Positions 19,416-27,928 of a DNA stretch of 58,706 nt are shown piece after piece (the first letter of the stretch is position 1; each line of letters starts with the position of its first letter). The position numbers and the translations under genes are program-made. A model generated the notes under the pieces. That model was not told the DNA's origin and ran no database searches. It saw only the letters and a list, made by a program, of their open reading frames with translations. Source of the stretch: Levilactobacillus suantsaiihabitans (GTDB taxonomy: Bacteria > Bacillota > Bacilli > Lactobacillales > Lactobacillaceae); assembly GCF_004745505.1 (NCBI RefSeq), contig NZ_RKLX01000018.1, forward strand, positions 1 through 58,706. The letters run 5' to 3'.

Positions 19416-19892
19416 TTACTTCTTGATGGTAACATTGACCGTGTAAGTCTTGTAGCCCTTCTTGGTAACAGTCATCTTGAACTTCTTACCCTTGTTGAGC
19501 TTCTTGGCTTGCTTCTTGCTGAACTTAACCGTCTTCTTGCCGGCCTTCTTGACAGAGACTTTCTTGACAGACTTGTTCTTGCTGTTCTTGAAGTTGATCT
19601 TGGAGCCCTTCATGGCCTTCTTGAGGTAGACCTTACGTGCGTTTTTCTTGTACTTCTTGCTTAACTTAACACGCTTTGACTTCTTGACCGTCTTCTTAAC
19701 AGCTTTCTTGGCTTTCTTAGTAGTCTTCTTAACAGCTTTCTTGGAGCTGCTGGAAGCAACAACACTGCTAGAAACCCCGCTACCACTAGTGGCAGTTGCA
19801 CTGCTACCAGCAGCGTTAGCAGTCGTGGCAATAACCCCGGCAAAGGTCAAGGCAGCCAGTAAACTTAAGACGTAACCAAATACTTTCTTCAT
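19416..19892 (-). CDS. Small secreted Ser/Lys-rich protein, copy 1
   Basis: 158 aa, ATG behind GGGAGG. Signal peptide at 1-27 (VFGYVLSLLAALTFAGVIATTANA). Residues ~28-50 are mostly Ser/Thr/Ala, then an extremely Lys-rich stretch (~50-80). The C-terminal ~75 residues form a Lys-rich beta domain ending KKGYKTYTVNVTIKK, similar to the domain in the 2904 and 4124 proteins and in the paralogue at 22575-23177. High positive charge suggests binding to teichoic acid or other anionic polymers. Ser-rich sequence next to a GT-C gene is compatible with O-glycosylation (inference). Own terminator at 19361-19389. Confidence 0.82.
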   Translation of the reverse strand: MKKVFGYVLSLLAALTFAGVIATTANAAGSSATATSGSGVSSSVVASSSSKKAVKKTTKKAKKAVKKTVKKSKRVKLSKKYKKNARKVYLKKAMKGSKINFKNSKNKSVKKVSVKKAGKKTVKFSKKQAKKLNKGKKFKMTVTKKGYKTYTVNVTIKK

Positions 19893-20140
19893 GAAAAATA
19901 CCCTCCCAGATATGTAATTCTAATAAAACTATCAAATAATTTTATTACTAAATAATCGTAGTTCTTTCCCTCACATTCGTCAAGGGGCATTTTCAGTAAT
20001 AGTGACAATTGTTGTAAGCGTTAGCTGATAGGTCGTTAAAAGGACGGCCGTGGTGGTACACGGACCGTCCTTAGCTGTTGTGATTCAACTGCTTTTCCCC
20101 TGTAAGGTGGCTGAAAATTGGTTGAGATACATTGTGGACA

Positions 20141-20760
20141 CTGGCCGCCTGCCGTTGCGCACCAGCTACCCTGGAACGCGGTGGGCGGACGGGTCGAGCC
20201 AAAGGGCGGTCTCGACACCTCGCTTTGAGCCGATGGCCCGCGTCTCAAAGACGCCATTCTTCTAACCGGCTAACACCGCTAAGAAGAATCCCACGGCTGA
20301 GCGGTAGCTGGTGCTCCACTCTCGGCTACAGGACAGCGGTTCAGCCACACTGACTTAGCCCGTGCCACCATAACTTGGGCAATCAGCGTGCGCGGACTCT
20401 GAGACCGACGTTTCTACCAGGCCTTCCAGCAAGCTGGCAAACCTCTTCTCAGATCGGAAAGGTGCCTTCAGTACCAGGCAACACGCAAGCTGAGGGCTAT
20501 CAGACACGCTGCATTGACTCGGCTAATGGATTAGCTAACGGCTACCCAGGGTTTACTGACTAGCACTCCGGTAGCCGAGAGTCCGCCAAATATGGGTTCA
20601 GCCGTGGGAGTTGTCTTAGTGGCACGGTTCTCGCCACTTAGACAACTGGCGTCTTTGAGACGCGACTTCCGGCTCAAAGCGAGGCCGAGACCGCCTTTCA
20701 GGCTCGGTCCGGTCCGCCCACCGCGTTCCAACCCATATTTGGCGGACGGTAAGGCGGCCA
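20141..20760. repeat. Structured dispersed repeat, copy B (two inverted units)
   Basis: About 620 bp between CTGGCCGCC (20141) and GGCGGCCA (20760). The left unit reads on plus and the right unit on minus. Left: 20159-20170 pairs with 20303-20314 (12 bp perfect) and 20256-20263 with 20282-20289 (8 bp). Right: 20583-20598 pairs with 20730-20745 (16 bp perfect) and 20610-20623 with 20633-20646 (13 of 14). Conserved blocks GGAACGCGGTGGGCGG, GTCTCAAAGACGCC and CCCACGGCTG separate the stems. The central ~230 bp (20345-20575) has no counterpart in copy A. No ORF of note, so 19893-20850 holds no gene. Confidence 0.85.
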
Positions 20761-20850
20761 ACTTCTCGTCCACCCTAGCGCCAACAGGCAGTCGGTTCCG
20801 CTTATCAGCCTTAATGCTCGCCGACTAACCGCCTGTTGGCCCACTCTTTT

Positions 20851-22485
20851 TCACTTTCGCTCAAACAACCAATAAGTCACGTTCACGCCTTCAAACACTT
20901 GGGTGTGGCGGCCGACCGGCACGTAATTGCGGTACAACACGTGGGCCAGCTTGCTGGTGCCGGGGTTCAGGTTGCCGCTGGTGATGCGACCGCTACCGCC
21001 CTGCCATTGCCGGACGGTCTTGCCGGCTGGCGTATTGAGCACGACCCATTCGACCTTGTGCTGGCGAATCTGGTCGACCTGCGAGCGCAAAATCTGCGGG
21101 TCGGCACTTTGGGCGATGTTGTAGTTTTGGAAGTAATAGCTGGTCGGGACGGCGCCCGAGGCGGTGTAGAAGCCCATGTCGATCGACCCGTAATTTAACA
21201 GCGTCAGTGGCAGGCCACTTGCCCGCATGTAATTGCCGAAGTCGACTTGGGCGGGCTGTTGCGGCCGGCTGGTATTTTCCTCGGTGATGGCCTCGTTGTT
21301 GGGAAAGACCTTGGAGTTGGTCACGTTGTTGTTGACGCCGAGGACCAGGAACCAGCTGATGACCAGCGCCGCTAAGACCACGAAGCTATCATCCCCAGCC
21401 GGTACGCTCAGCCGCCGAAACAGCAACCGGCAGCCCAGGACGAACGGCAACACGAAGCCGGCAAAATAAATCAATTCATAATACTGATAAACGGCGCCCG
21501 CCTGATAGCCATACAGCGCCAACATGTCACTGCCCAGCGTGGCGAGTAAATACAGGCCGCGGGTGAAGTTGTGCTGGAACACGCCGGGCCAAAAGGTCAC
21601 GACCAGCGTGCCCACCACGCCCAGCACGAAGAACAGCACGTTGCTCAGGTAGAATTGCGAGACCAACGCCATCGACTGGATCAGGTTGGCGAAGAAGGCC
21701 ACCGAAGACGTCAAGTAGACCTTGGTGTTGAAGAGAATGTAGACGTTGACGAAGGCCCCCAGACTCTTGGTCGCCAGAAAGTAAATCAGCCACGGTACCG
21801 TCGTCACGGCAAACCCCAAGGCACTCCAACCGACCAATTGACCGAGCGCGCGCCACTGGCGTTTGACCAGCCGATACCCCATCAAGACCAGGTAGAACAC
21901 GATCCACGCGCCCAGCAAGGTGTATTTCGACAAGAAGACGACGCCGACCAGCGCCCCTTGGGCCACGTACCACCAGTGACTGACGGTCAAGTGCCGCCGG
22001 TCGAGCAGGACAATCAGGTAAATCAATGACAGTAAAAATGGCAACGTGAAAAATTCCACCGTATCGCCGTAGTCGTAATACGGGTGATACAAGAACAGCG
22101 CCGGCGACAACAGCCCCGTCAACAGGGCCGGCAGCTCACGGGTGTTGAATACCTTGGCAATCTGGTAGACCAAAAACATGGCCGCCACCAACGTCGCAAT
22201 TTCATACAGAAAAATCAGCGTGAAACTGCGGGGACTCACCAGGTAGGCCAGCCCGTGGAGGAAGTACACGAAGGGGCCCTTCTGTTCAAAAATATCTTTA
22301 TACGGAACGATGCCGTGCATCATGGCCTTGCCGACCGTGAAGAAGGCGTTGTTGTCCGGCGACGTGTCAAAATAGTAGGCCGGGGAGGTGTATGAACAAA
22401 ACGTCATGATAAACGCCCCGACAATCGTGAAGAGTCCGAGCACCTGAAGATTGCGTCGATGTAGGATTAATTTAATGCGTTCCAA
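20851..22485 (-). CDS. GT-C-type (family 39-like) membrane glycosyltransferase, copy 2
   Basis: 544 aa, close paralogue of 17685-19331 over its whole length, with the same first-loop signature (SPDNNAFFTVGKAMMHGIVP, then YKDIFEQKGPF) and about 11 membrane helices. The C-terminal external part keeps TLLNYGSIDMGFYTASGAVP, identical in both copies. Presumed donor: a polyprenyl-linked sugar. Upstream on the same strand is the paired secreted Ser/Lys-rich gene (22575-23177), separated by a terminator. The copy-specific differences lie mostly in loops, so the two enzymes may serve different acceptors (inference). Confidence 0.82.
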   Translation of the reverse strand: MERIKLILHRRNLQVLGLFTIVGAFIMTFCSYTSPAYYFDTSPDNNAFFTVGKAMMHGIVPYKDIFEQKGPFVYFLHGLAYLVSPRSFTLIFLYEIATLVAAMFLVYQIAKVFNTRELPALLTGLLSPALFLYHPYYDYGDTVEFFTLPFLLSLIYLIVLLDRRHLTVSHWWYVAQGALVGVVFLSKYTLLGAWIVFYLVLMGYRLVKRQWRALGQLVGWSALGFAVTTVPWLIYFLATKSLGAFVNVYILFNTKVYLTSSVAFFANLIQSMALVSQFYLSNVLFFVLGVVGTLVVTFWPGVFQHNFTRGLYLLATLGSDMLALYGYQAGAVYQYYELIYFAGFVLPFVLGCRLLFRRLSVPAGDDSFVVLAALVISWFLVLGVNNNVTNSKVFPNNEAITEENTSRPQQPAQVDFGNYMRASGLPLTLLNYGSIDMGFYTASGAVPTSYYFQNYNIAQSADPQILRSQVDQIRQHKVEWVVLNTPAGKTVRQWQGGSGRITSGNLNPGTSKLAHVLYRNYVPVGRHTQVFEGVNVTYWLFERK

Positions 22486-22534
22486 AATGGTTGCCCCTCC
22501 CCATTAGTTTGCTTAACAATCAATCTGACCCCAT

Positions 22535-22559
22535 AAGAAAAGACGCGGTCACCCGCGCC
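22535..22559 (-). terminator. Terminator between the secreted gene and GT-C copy 2
   Basis: Stem GGCGCGG/CCGCGTC with a GTGA loop, followed by TTTTCTTA. It corresponds to 19361-19389. Confidence 0.8.
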
Positions 22560-22574
22560 TCTTCCTTTACAATT

Positions 22575-23177
22575 CTACTTGTACAACTTAACGGTTAAAT
22601 CAAAAGCCCGGTAACCCTTGGCCTTGATGCGGATGGTGAAGGACTTAGCGCCCTTGGCCAACTTCTTAGCTTCCTTCTTGGTCAAACGAATATCGAAGCG
22701 GCCATTCTTCTTGACCGTGAACTTCTTGACTAACTTCCCCTTCTTGGTCAAAACGGAAACCCGTTCGTCCTTGCGACCCTTGTCGAGGTAAACGACACGC
22801 GCGTACTTGCGGTAGTGCTTACGTAACTTGGCCCGCTTGGATTTAGCCAGGACTTTATCCTTGGCTGGCTTTTGCGGCTTTTGTGGCTTGTGCGTGGTGG
22901 CCGATGAGCTGTTGGCAGCCGATTCACTGCTGCTCATGGCGTTGCTAGAGCTGGTCCCGGTCATGTCGATGACACTGGAACTAGCCGCACCGGAATCCGC
23001 ACCGGCGCCAGTGTCCGTGCCGCCCCGGGGAACGACTAAGCCGCTGTCAGCGCCACTGCCTGAACTGCCGCTCGCTGCATCTGCACTACTCCCATCGGCG
23101 TTGGCTGTCGTCGCAATTGCGCCGGCAAAGGTTAACGTCGCCACTAAACCTAAGACATACCCAAAGATTTTTTTCAT
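22575..23177 (-). CDS. Small secreted Ser/Lys-rich protein, copy 2
   Basis: 200 aa, ATG behind GGGGAGG. The signal peptide is nearly the same as in copy 1 (IFGYVLGLVATLTFAGAIATTANA). A much longer Ser/Ala/Gly/Thr region (~28-95, e.g. SSNAMSSSESAANSSSATT) precedes a short Lys/Pro link and the conserved Lys-rich beta domain (~110-200, ending KGYRAFDLTVKLYK). The expansion of the Ser-rich part relative to copy 1 is the main difference. Possible O-glycosylation target of the GT-C enzyme encoded next to it (inference from context only). Confidence 0.82.
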   Translation of the reverse strand: MKKIFGYVLGLVATLTFAGAIATTANADGSSADAASGSSGSGADSGLVVPRGGTDTGAGADSGAASSSVIDMTGTSSSNAMSSSESAANSSSATTHKPQKPQKPAKDKVLAKSKRAKLRKHYRKYARVVYLDKGRKDERVSVLTKKGKLVKKFTVKKNGRFDIRLTKKEAKKLAKGAKSFTIRIKAKGYRAFDLTVKLYK

Positions 23178-23498
23178 AAAAAATCCTCCCCGAAAAATGA
23201 AATTTTTTTCGTCGAGTCACACACTACCTCGACTACTCGTGAGCATCATAATTCCAGAGACGCCCTGGGTCAAGAATGGGGTTTTCACTTTCAGCGCCAT
23301 TTATGAAAGTGCGACCGTAAACGGCGTCAGGCCTTAAGTTTCGGCCGTTTCCGCCACCCGTTGACTCCCTAGGCCTCACCAAAATGCCCCCCCTGACCAA
23401 CTGGCCACAACGGATCAAAAATCGCCGTTAAAAACTTTTTTCGCTTTGATTAATTGGCAAACTAAGTGACCGTCCCCCAAGTATTTTTGCTTGCAAAC

Positions 23499-23548
23499 CA
23501 AAACGAACCGGCAGTCCCCGCTAAGTGCTAGGGAGTGCCGGTTCGTTT
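23499..23548 (-). terminator. Strong hairpin terminator behind element C
   Basis: Nearly perfect 17-bp stem (AACGAACCGGCA.TCCC with GGGA.TGCCGGTTCGTT) followed by T-rich sequence on both strands. For the minus strand it would end the rsmG-to-DUF1129 operon after reading through repeat copy C. Confidence 0.75.
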
Positions 23549-23576
23549 GTTTGATTTCATTGCAATAACTGTAGTT

Positions 23577-24169
23577 GGTGGCCATCCGCCTGCCGTTGCA
23601 CCACTCTCGGTGATGGTAGGCGCTGATGGCTAACCACCGCGTTCTCCCACACCATCAGCATAGCGGCCGAACAAGACTGCCAGGTCGTGTGCCAACCTGC
23701 CGGAGGAGGCCAGGGATGGCACCAGCTGTGGCGCTGATGTTGGCGCATTCCAGTAGCTTACCCAAGGCACCGACCACTAGATTCGCGATGGCTCGGGCTT
23801 AACCCATGTTGCTGGACAATCGTCCCGTAAGCCGAGAGTGGAGCAGACGCTGATAACTAACCACATGCCCTCACGCTGTCAGCATAGCAGTCAAGCAAGA
23901 CTATCAGATTGTGTGCCAACCCACCGTGTTCCAGTAGCTTACCCAAGGGTAGCGACCACTAGATTCGCGGTGGCTAGGGCTTAACTAGCGTTGCTGGACA
24001 ATCGTCCTGTAAGCCGAGAGTGGCGGGGCAGATGCCCTCAGCCGTGGGATAACCCTTAGCGGCGGTTTGGGCCGGTTAGGGTTATGGCGTCTTTGAGACC
24101 GCTTCTCAGGCTCGGAACGTCCGCCCGCCGCGTTCCAGGGCATCTGCCCCGCCACGGTAAGGCGACCAG
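23577..24169. repeat. Structured dispersed repeat, copy C with internal tandem units
   Basis: About 590 bp. The right unit reads on minus: 24020-24038 pairs perfectly with 24137-24155 (19 bp), and 24049-24056 with 24078-24085 (8 bp), around the conserved CAGCCGTGGG and GGCGTCTTTGAGAC. This unit lacks the CTTTGAG/CTCAAAG hairpin. The left part has two imperfect tandem units, 23621-23841 and 23849-24023, both ending GTAAGCCGAGAGTGG; the first holds a 45-bp insertion. It sits in the presumed 3' UTR of the DUF1129 gene. No gene is seen in 23178-24199. Confidence 0.8.
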
Positions 24170-24199
24170 CCCAATCAATCTCGTCAGCAACCTAGCAGT

Positions 24200-24925
24200 T
24201 TACCCGAAGAAGCCACCGCGGATCTTGTAGGTCCGGCGTAACCAGAACATCAAGGCGATCGATACGACGCCGAGGATGATGCTTGGCCATGGCATCAGGA
24301 CTGGGTTGATGACGCTCGGCAGCATTTGGGCTGCGTAGAACAGGATCATCCAGACCAGGAACCCGAGCAAAACGAACAGGGCCCGAATCCACCCGTTGTA
24401 TTTATGCTTGACCTTCGGATCGAACAGCCGTGGCATGATCGGTAGGATGAACCCGGCGACCAAAGCACTGATGGTGATGGCCGTGATCCCCACGGGTTGA
24501 CTGCTGGTCATCAACTTGGGACTGAAGAGGTACATGATCCCAAACATCAAGTTGAAGATCATAAAGAACGTCAGCGCGTTGTAGATCATGTTAGGCCAGT
24601 AGTTGGGGCCGCCAATGACGGGCGCATCGGTCACGGGTCCTTCGACCACGTACTTGACGCGCGCGTCGATGTCACCGTAGAGGTTCTTGGCCGTCTTCCC
24701 ACTCTTTTGGCCGTCGACCAGTTCGTTGACCATGTCTTGGACGGCCTTAGCCTTCTTTTCTGGCGCCAACTTGGTCTTGTCGAGCGCTCTGTTAAAGCGG
24801 AACATGTAGTCCGCGTTACGTTTGGTCAGCCCGACATTGTCGAAGGCTGCCCGTTCACTGGAAGCCACGTTGTTGCGGTCCTGGTGAACACCCGCATTCC
24901 GCGGCGTTTGCTTGTTATCACTCAT
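24200..24925 (-). CDS. DUF1129-family membrane protein
   Basis: 241 aa. The N-terminal ~100 residues are soluble and helical (AAFDNVGLTKRNADYMFRFN), followed by four membrane helices (~108-130, 143-163, 183-203, 208-227). DUF1129 proteins occur next to ychF and the ParAB genes in lactobacilli; role unknown, with a chaperone or regulatory partner role only conjecture. ATG 17 bp after the ychF stop, so it is the last gene of the segregation operon. Confidence 0.88.
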   Translation of the reverse strand: MSDNKQTPRNAGVHQDRNNVASSERAAFDNVGLTKRNADYMFRFNRALDKTKLAPEKKAKAVQDMVNELVDGQKSGKTAKNLYGDIDARVKYVVEGPVTDAPVIGGPNYWPNMIYNALTFFMIFNLMFGIMYLFSPKLMTSSQPVGITAITISALVAGFILPIMPRLFDPKVKHKYNGWIRALFVLLGFLVWMILFYAAQMLPSVINPVLMPWPSIILGVVSIALMFWLRRTYKIRGGFFG

Positions 24926-24942
24926 TTATCGTTGTTTCCCTT

Positions 24943-26043
24943 CTAAACGTTGAACCGGAATTCGACGATGTCGCCGTCTTCCATCACGTAGTCTTTCCCT
25001 TCGACCCGCAGCTTGCCGGCTTCCTTCACGGCCGCTTCGGTCTTGTATTGGTCTAAATCATCAAAGGCCATGACTTCAGCCCGGATAAAGCCGCGTTCGA
25101 AATCGGAATGGATGATCCCAGCGGCTTGGGGTGCCTTGGTGCCGGTCTTAAATGTCCAGGCGCGGGTTTCCTTGCCCCCGGCCGTGAAGAACGTCTGCAG
25201 GCCCAAGAGGTGGTATGAGGCCCGGATCAAGCGGTTCAACCCTGGTTCCTCGACCCCTTCAGCTTCCAGGAAGTCTTGCTTTTCGTCATCGTCCAATTGG
25301 GCGATTTCTTCTTCAGCTTCGGCGGCCACGGCAATGGCTTCGGCGCCTTCCTTAGCGGCGTAGTCCTTGATGACGCCAAAGTACTTGGAGTCTTCTGGAT
25401 CGGCCATGTCGTCTTCGGCGATGTTGGCCACGTACAAGACGGGCTTGGAGGTCAGGAGGAACAAGCCCTTCACGATCTTCATTTCGTCTTCGTCAAAGGC
25501 AATCGTCCGCACGGCCCCGCCGGCTTCGAGGACGGGCTTGATCTTTTGTAAGACGGCCAATTCGGCCTTGGCTTCCTTGTCGCTGCCCTTGGCTGCGCGT
25601 TCGACCTTGGCTAAACGCTTGTCAACGGCGGCTAAATCGGACAGACCGAGTTCCAGGTTGATGGTTTCGATATCATCGATGGGGTCGATCTTCCCGGAGA
25701 CGTGGGTGATGTTGTCGTCGTCAAAGGCCCGAACGACGTGCACGATGGCGTCTACTTGGCGAATGTTTTCGAGGAATTGGTTCCCGAGACCTTCACCCTT
25801 GCTGGCACCCTTAACGATCCCGGCGATATCGGTAAATTCAAACGTCGTCGGTACCACTTTTTTGGCTGGAATTAGTTCTTGAATGCGGTCTAACCGGCTG
25901 TCTGGGACTTCTACCATACCGACGTTCGGGTCGATCGTGGCGAATGGGTAGTTGGCCATTTCGGCCCCAGCCTTCGTAATCGCGTTAAATAACGTGGACT
26001 TCCCAACGTTTGGTAGCCCAACGATCCCTGCAGTTAATGACAT
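24943..26043 (-). CDS. ychF: Redox-regulated ATPase YchF (OBG/TRAFAC family)
   Basis: 366 aa, the standard length. G1 is GLPNVGKSTLFNAIT (residues ~8-22), switch region NYPFATIDPNVG, G3 DIAGIVKGASKGEGLGNQF, then a helical insert with HVVRAFDDDN, and the C-terminal TGS domain (RAWTFKTGTKAPQAAGIIHS). YchF binds ribosomes and hydrolyses ATP rather than GTP; it is linked to translation and oxidative stress responses. It lies 5 bp after the DUF951 gene in the operon. Confidence 0.96.
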   Translation of the reverse strand: MSLTAGIVGLPNVGKSTLFNAITKAGAEMANYPFATIDPNVGMVEVPDSRLDRIQELIPAKKVVPTTFEFTDIAGIVKGASKGEGLGNQFLENIRQVDAIVHVVRAFDDDNITHVSGKIDPIDDIETINLELGLSDLAAVDKRLAKVERAAKGSDKEAKAELAVLQKIKPVLEAGGAVRTIAFDEDEMKIVKGLFLLTSKPVLYVANIAEDDMADPEDSKYFGVIKDYAAKEGAEAIAVAAEAEEEIAQLDDDEKQDFLEAEGVEEPGLNRLIRASYHLLGLQTFFTAGGKETRAWTFKTGTKAPQAAGIIHSDFERGFIRAEVMAFDDLDQYKTEAAVKEAGKLRVEGKDYVMEDGDIVEFRFNV

Positions 26044-26048
26044 AACAA

Positions 26049-26252
26049 TTATTCACTCTTTCCATTATTGGCGTCGGCCTTGACCAGCACCTTTTTTAGC
26101 TTCTTCTCAAATTCGCGGCGTGATAGCATGACCACGTGGCCGCAATTGGTACACTTAATCTTAATATCCGCGCCCATCCGGGTAATTTCCCAGCGGTTGG
26201 TGCCGCAAGGATGGGGCTTTTTCATTTCGACCAAATCACCTAAATCATACAT
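26049..26252 (-). CDS. DUF951 family protein
   Basis: 67 aa. Conserved features of the family are visible: the start YDLGDLVEMKKPHPCGTNRW and the later KCTNCGHVVMLSR. The spaced Cys residues (HPCG, CTNCG) suggest a small zinc-binding or nucleic-acid-binding fold. Function unknown, though the gene is regularly found between parB and ychF in lactic acid bacteria. It lies 20 bp after the parB stop and 5 bp before ychF. Confidence 0.92.
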   Translation of the reverse strand: MYDLGDLVEMKKPHPCGTNRWEITRMGADIKIKCTNCGHVVMLSRREFEKKLKKVLVKADANNGKSE

Positions 26253-26272
26253 GGCGTTCCCTCCAATGTTGG

Positions 26273-27157
26273 CTAATCCAAGTGGATGTCTAACAGGTCT
26301 AAAATGCGGTTCAAATCATCGTTGGACAGGTACTCGATCTCGATGTGGCCTTGATGGTCCTTGTTGGCCGTCTCGTTGATGGAGACCTGCGTGCCAAAGC
26401 GTTCTTGGAGTTGGTTTTCCGTCGAACGCAAGAATGGCGACTTCTTTTTGGCCGGCTTCTTGGCTGACTTCTTGGCCGCGCCGTTGAGCTTGTTGACCTC
26501 GGCTTCGACGGTCCGCACCGTCATCCCCTCGGCCACTGCCTTCTTGGCTAAGGCCACCAACTTGGTCTTATCCTTCAAGGACAGCAACGTCCGGGCCTGG
26601 CCCATCGACAGCTCGTTGTGCTGCAACATGTCTTTGACGGCCTTGGGTAGCCCGAGCAAACGCAGGTAGTTGGCAATGTACGGCCGACTCTTCCCCAACC
26701 GTTCGGAGACTTGGGCCTGCGTCAAGGTGAGCTTGGTCATCAAGGTGTCGTAGGCTTCGGCTTCTTCCAGTGGGGTCAGGTCTTCGCGCTGGAGGTTTTC
26801 CAACACCGCGATCTCCATCATCTGTTCTTCGGTCACATCGCGAATGATACCCGGAATCGTGGTCTTGCCGGCCAATTTGGACGCCCGGAAGCGCCGTTCG
26901 CCCGCCAAGATCTCGTAGCGTTCCATCTTCTTATCGGGTTGCCGGACGATGATGGGTTGGAACACGCCGGTCTTTTCAATCGACGCGGCCAAATCATCGA
27001 GGCCCTTCTTGTCGAACTTCTGCCGTGGCTGATACGGGTTGGGCCGAATGTCAGCCAACGTCAGATCAACGACGGTTTCTTCGGCGGTATCCACGCCATT
27101 TTCCGCAAACAGCGCGTCAATTCCCCGTCCTAAACTTTTCTCTTTCTTACTTGCCAT
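26273..27157 (-). CDS. parB: Chromosome partitioning protein ParB (Spo0J)
   Basis: 294 aa. The N-terminal CTPase domain has DIRPNPYQPRQKFD and EILAGERRFRASKLAG; the central helix-turn-helix is LTQAQVSERLGKSRPYIANY (about 145-165); the C-terminal dimerisation region ends DLLDIHLD. ParB binds parS sites, spreads as a CTP-dependent clamp and organises the origin region with ParA. The start overlaps the parA end by 11 bp, so the two are translationally coupled. Confidence 0.96.
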   Translation of the reverse strand: MASKKEKSLGRGIDALFAENGVDTAEETVVDLTLADIRPNPYQPRQKFDKKGLDDLAASIEKTGVFQPIIVRQPDKKMERYEILAGERRFRASKLAGKTTIPGIIRDVTEEQMMEIAVLENLQREDLTPLEEAEAYDTLMTKLTLTQAQVSERLGKSRPYIANYLRLLGLPKAVKDMLQHNELSMGQARTLLSLKDKTKLVALAKKAVAEGMTVRTVEAEVNKLNGAAKKSAKKPAKKKSPFLRSTENQLQERFGTQVSINETANKDHQGHIEIEYLSNDDLNRILDLLDIHLD

Positions 27158-27914
27158 GGGCAGCTAGCACTTCCTTTGCGAGTTCAGAGTAAACTTCCGC
27201 ACCTTTGGATTTCGGCGCGTAATCAATGATTGGCATCCCGTGACTCGGGGCCTCCGCTAACTGAACGTTGCGCGGAATAATCGTGGCATAGACCTTGTTT
27301 TGGAAATACTTCTTCACTTCTTCATTGACCTGCTTCCCCAGATTGGTCCGGGCATCGTACAGGGTCAAGAGGACCCCTTCGATCTTCAGGTCACGGTTGA
27401 AGTGCTTTTGCACCAACTTGACCGTGTTCAACAGCTGCGTCAACCCTTCCAGCGCATAGTATTCGCTTTGCACGGGAATCAAAATGGAATCGGCGGCCGT
27501 GAACGCGTTGATGGTCAGCAACCCTAACGACGGCGGGCAATCGATCAAAATGTAATCGTATTGGTCCCGGACCTCGTCCAAGGCGGCCTTCAAGCGCGTC
27601 TCGCGGGCCATCATCGGGGTCAACTCGATTTCGGCCCCAGAAAGCTGAATGGTCGCCGGCACGATGTCTAAGCCCGGGTGTTCGGTGTGTAAAATGGCAT
27701 CTTGAATCGGCGTTTCGTTGACCAACACATCATAGATCTCTTGGTCGATGGTCGCCTTTTGGACGCCGACGCCACTCGTCGCGTTACCCTGCGCATCGGT
27801 ATCGACTAACAAGACCTGCTTGCCATCGGTCGCTAACGCCGCGCCCAGGTTCACGCCGGTCGTGGTCTTACCCACGCCACCCTTCTGATTGGCTAATGCA
27901 ATAATGTAACCCAT
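27147..27914 (-). CDS. parA: Chromosome partitioning ATPase ParA (Soj)
   Basis: 255 aa from the ATG at 27914 (MGYIIALANQKGGVGKTTT); AGAGGTG lies 9 bases upstream, whereas the GTG four codons earlier overlaps that ribosome site. Deviant Walker A KGGVGKTT at ~10-17, Walker A' VDTDAQGNATSG, Walker B DYILIDCPPSLG. It binds DNA as an ATP dimer and moves the ParB-parS complex. It lies 14 bp downstream of noc and overlaps parB. Confidence 0.95.
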   Translation of the reverse strand: MGYIIALANQKGGVGKTTTGVNLGAALATDGKQVLLVDTDAQGNATSGVGVQKATIDQEIYDVLVNETPIQDAILHTEHPGLDIVPATIQLSGAEIELTPMMARETRLKAALDEVRDQYDYILIDCPPSLGLLTINAFTAADSILIPVQSEYYALEGLTQLLNTVKLVQKHFNRDLKIEGVLLTLYDARTNLGKQVNEEVKKYFQNKVYATIIPRNVQLAEAPSHGMPIIDYAPKSKGAEVYSELAKEVLAAHGK

Positions 27915-27928
27915 ATGTCGTTTCACCT

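Noticed and set aside
20592-20828. 78- and 80-codon frames within repeat copy B
   Set aside because: They follow the repeat's palindromic blocks on both strands and have no ribosome sites.
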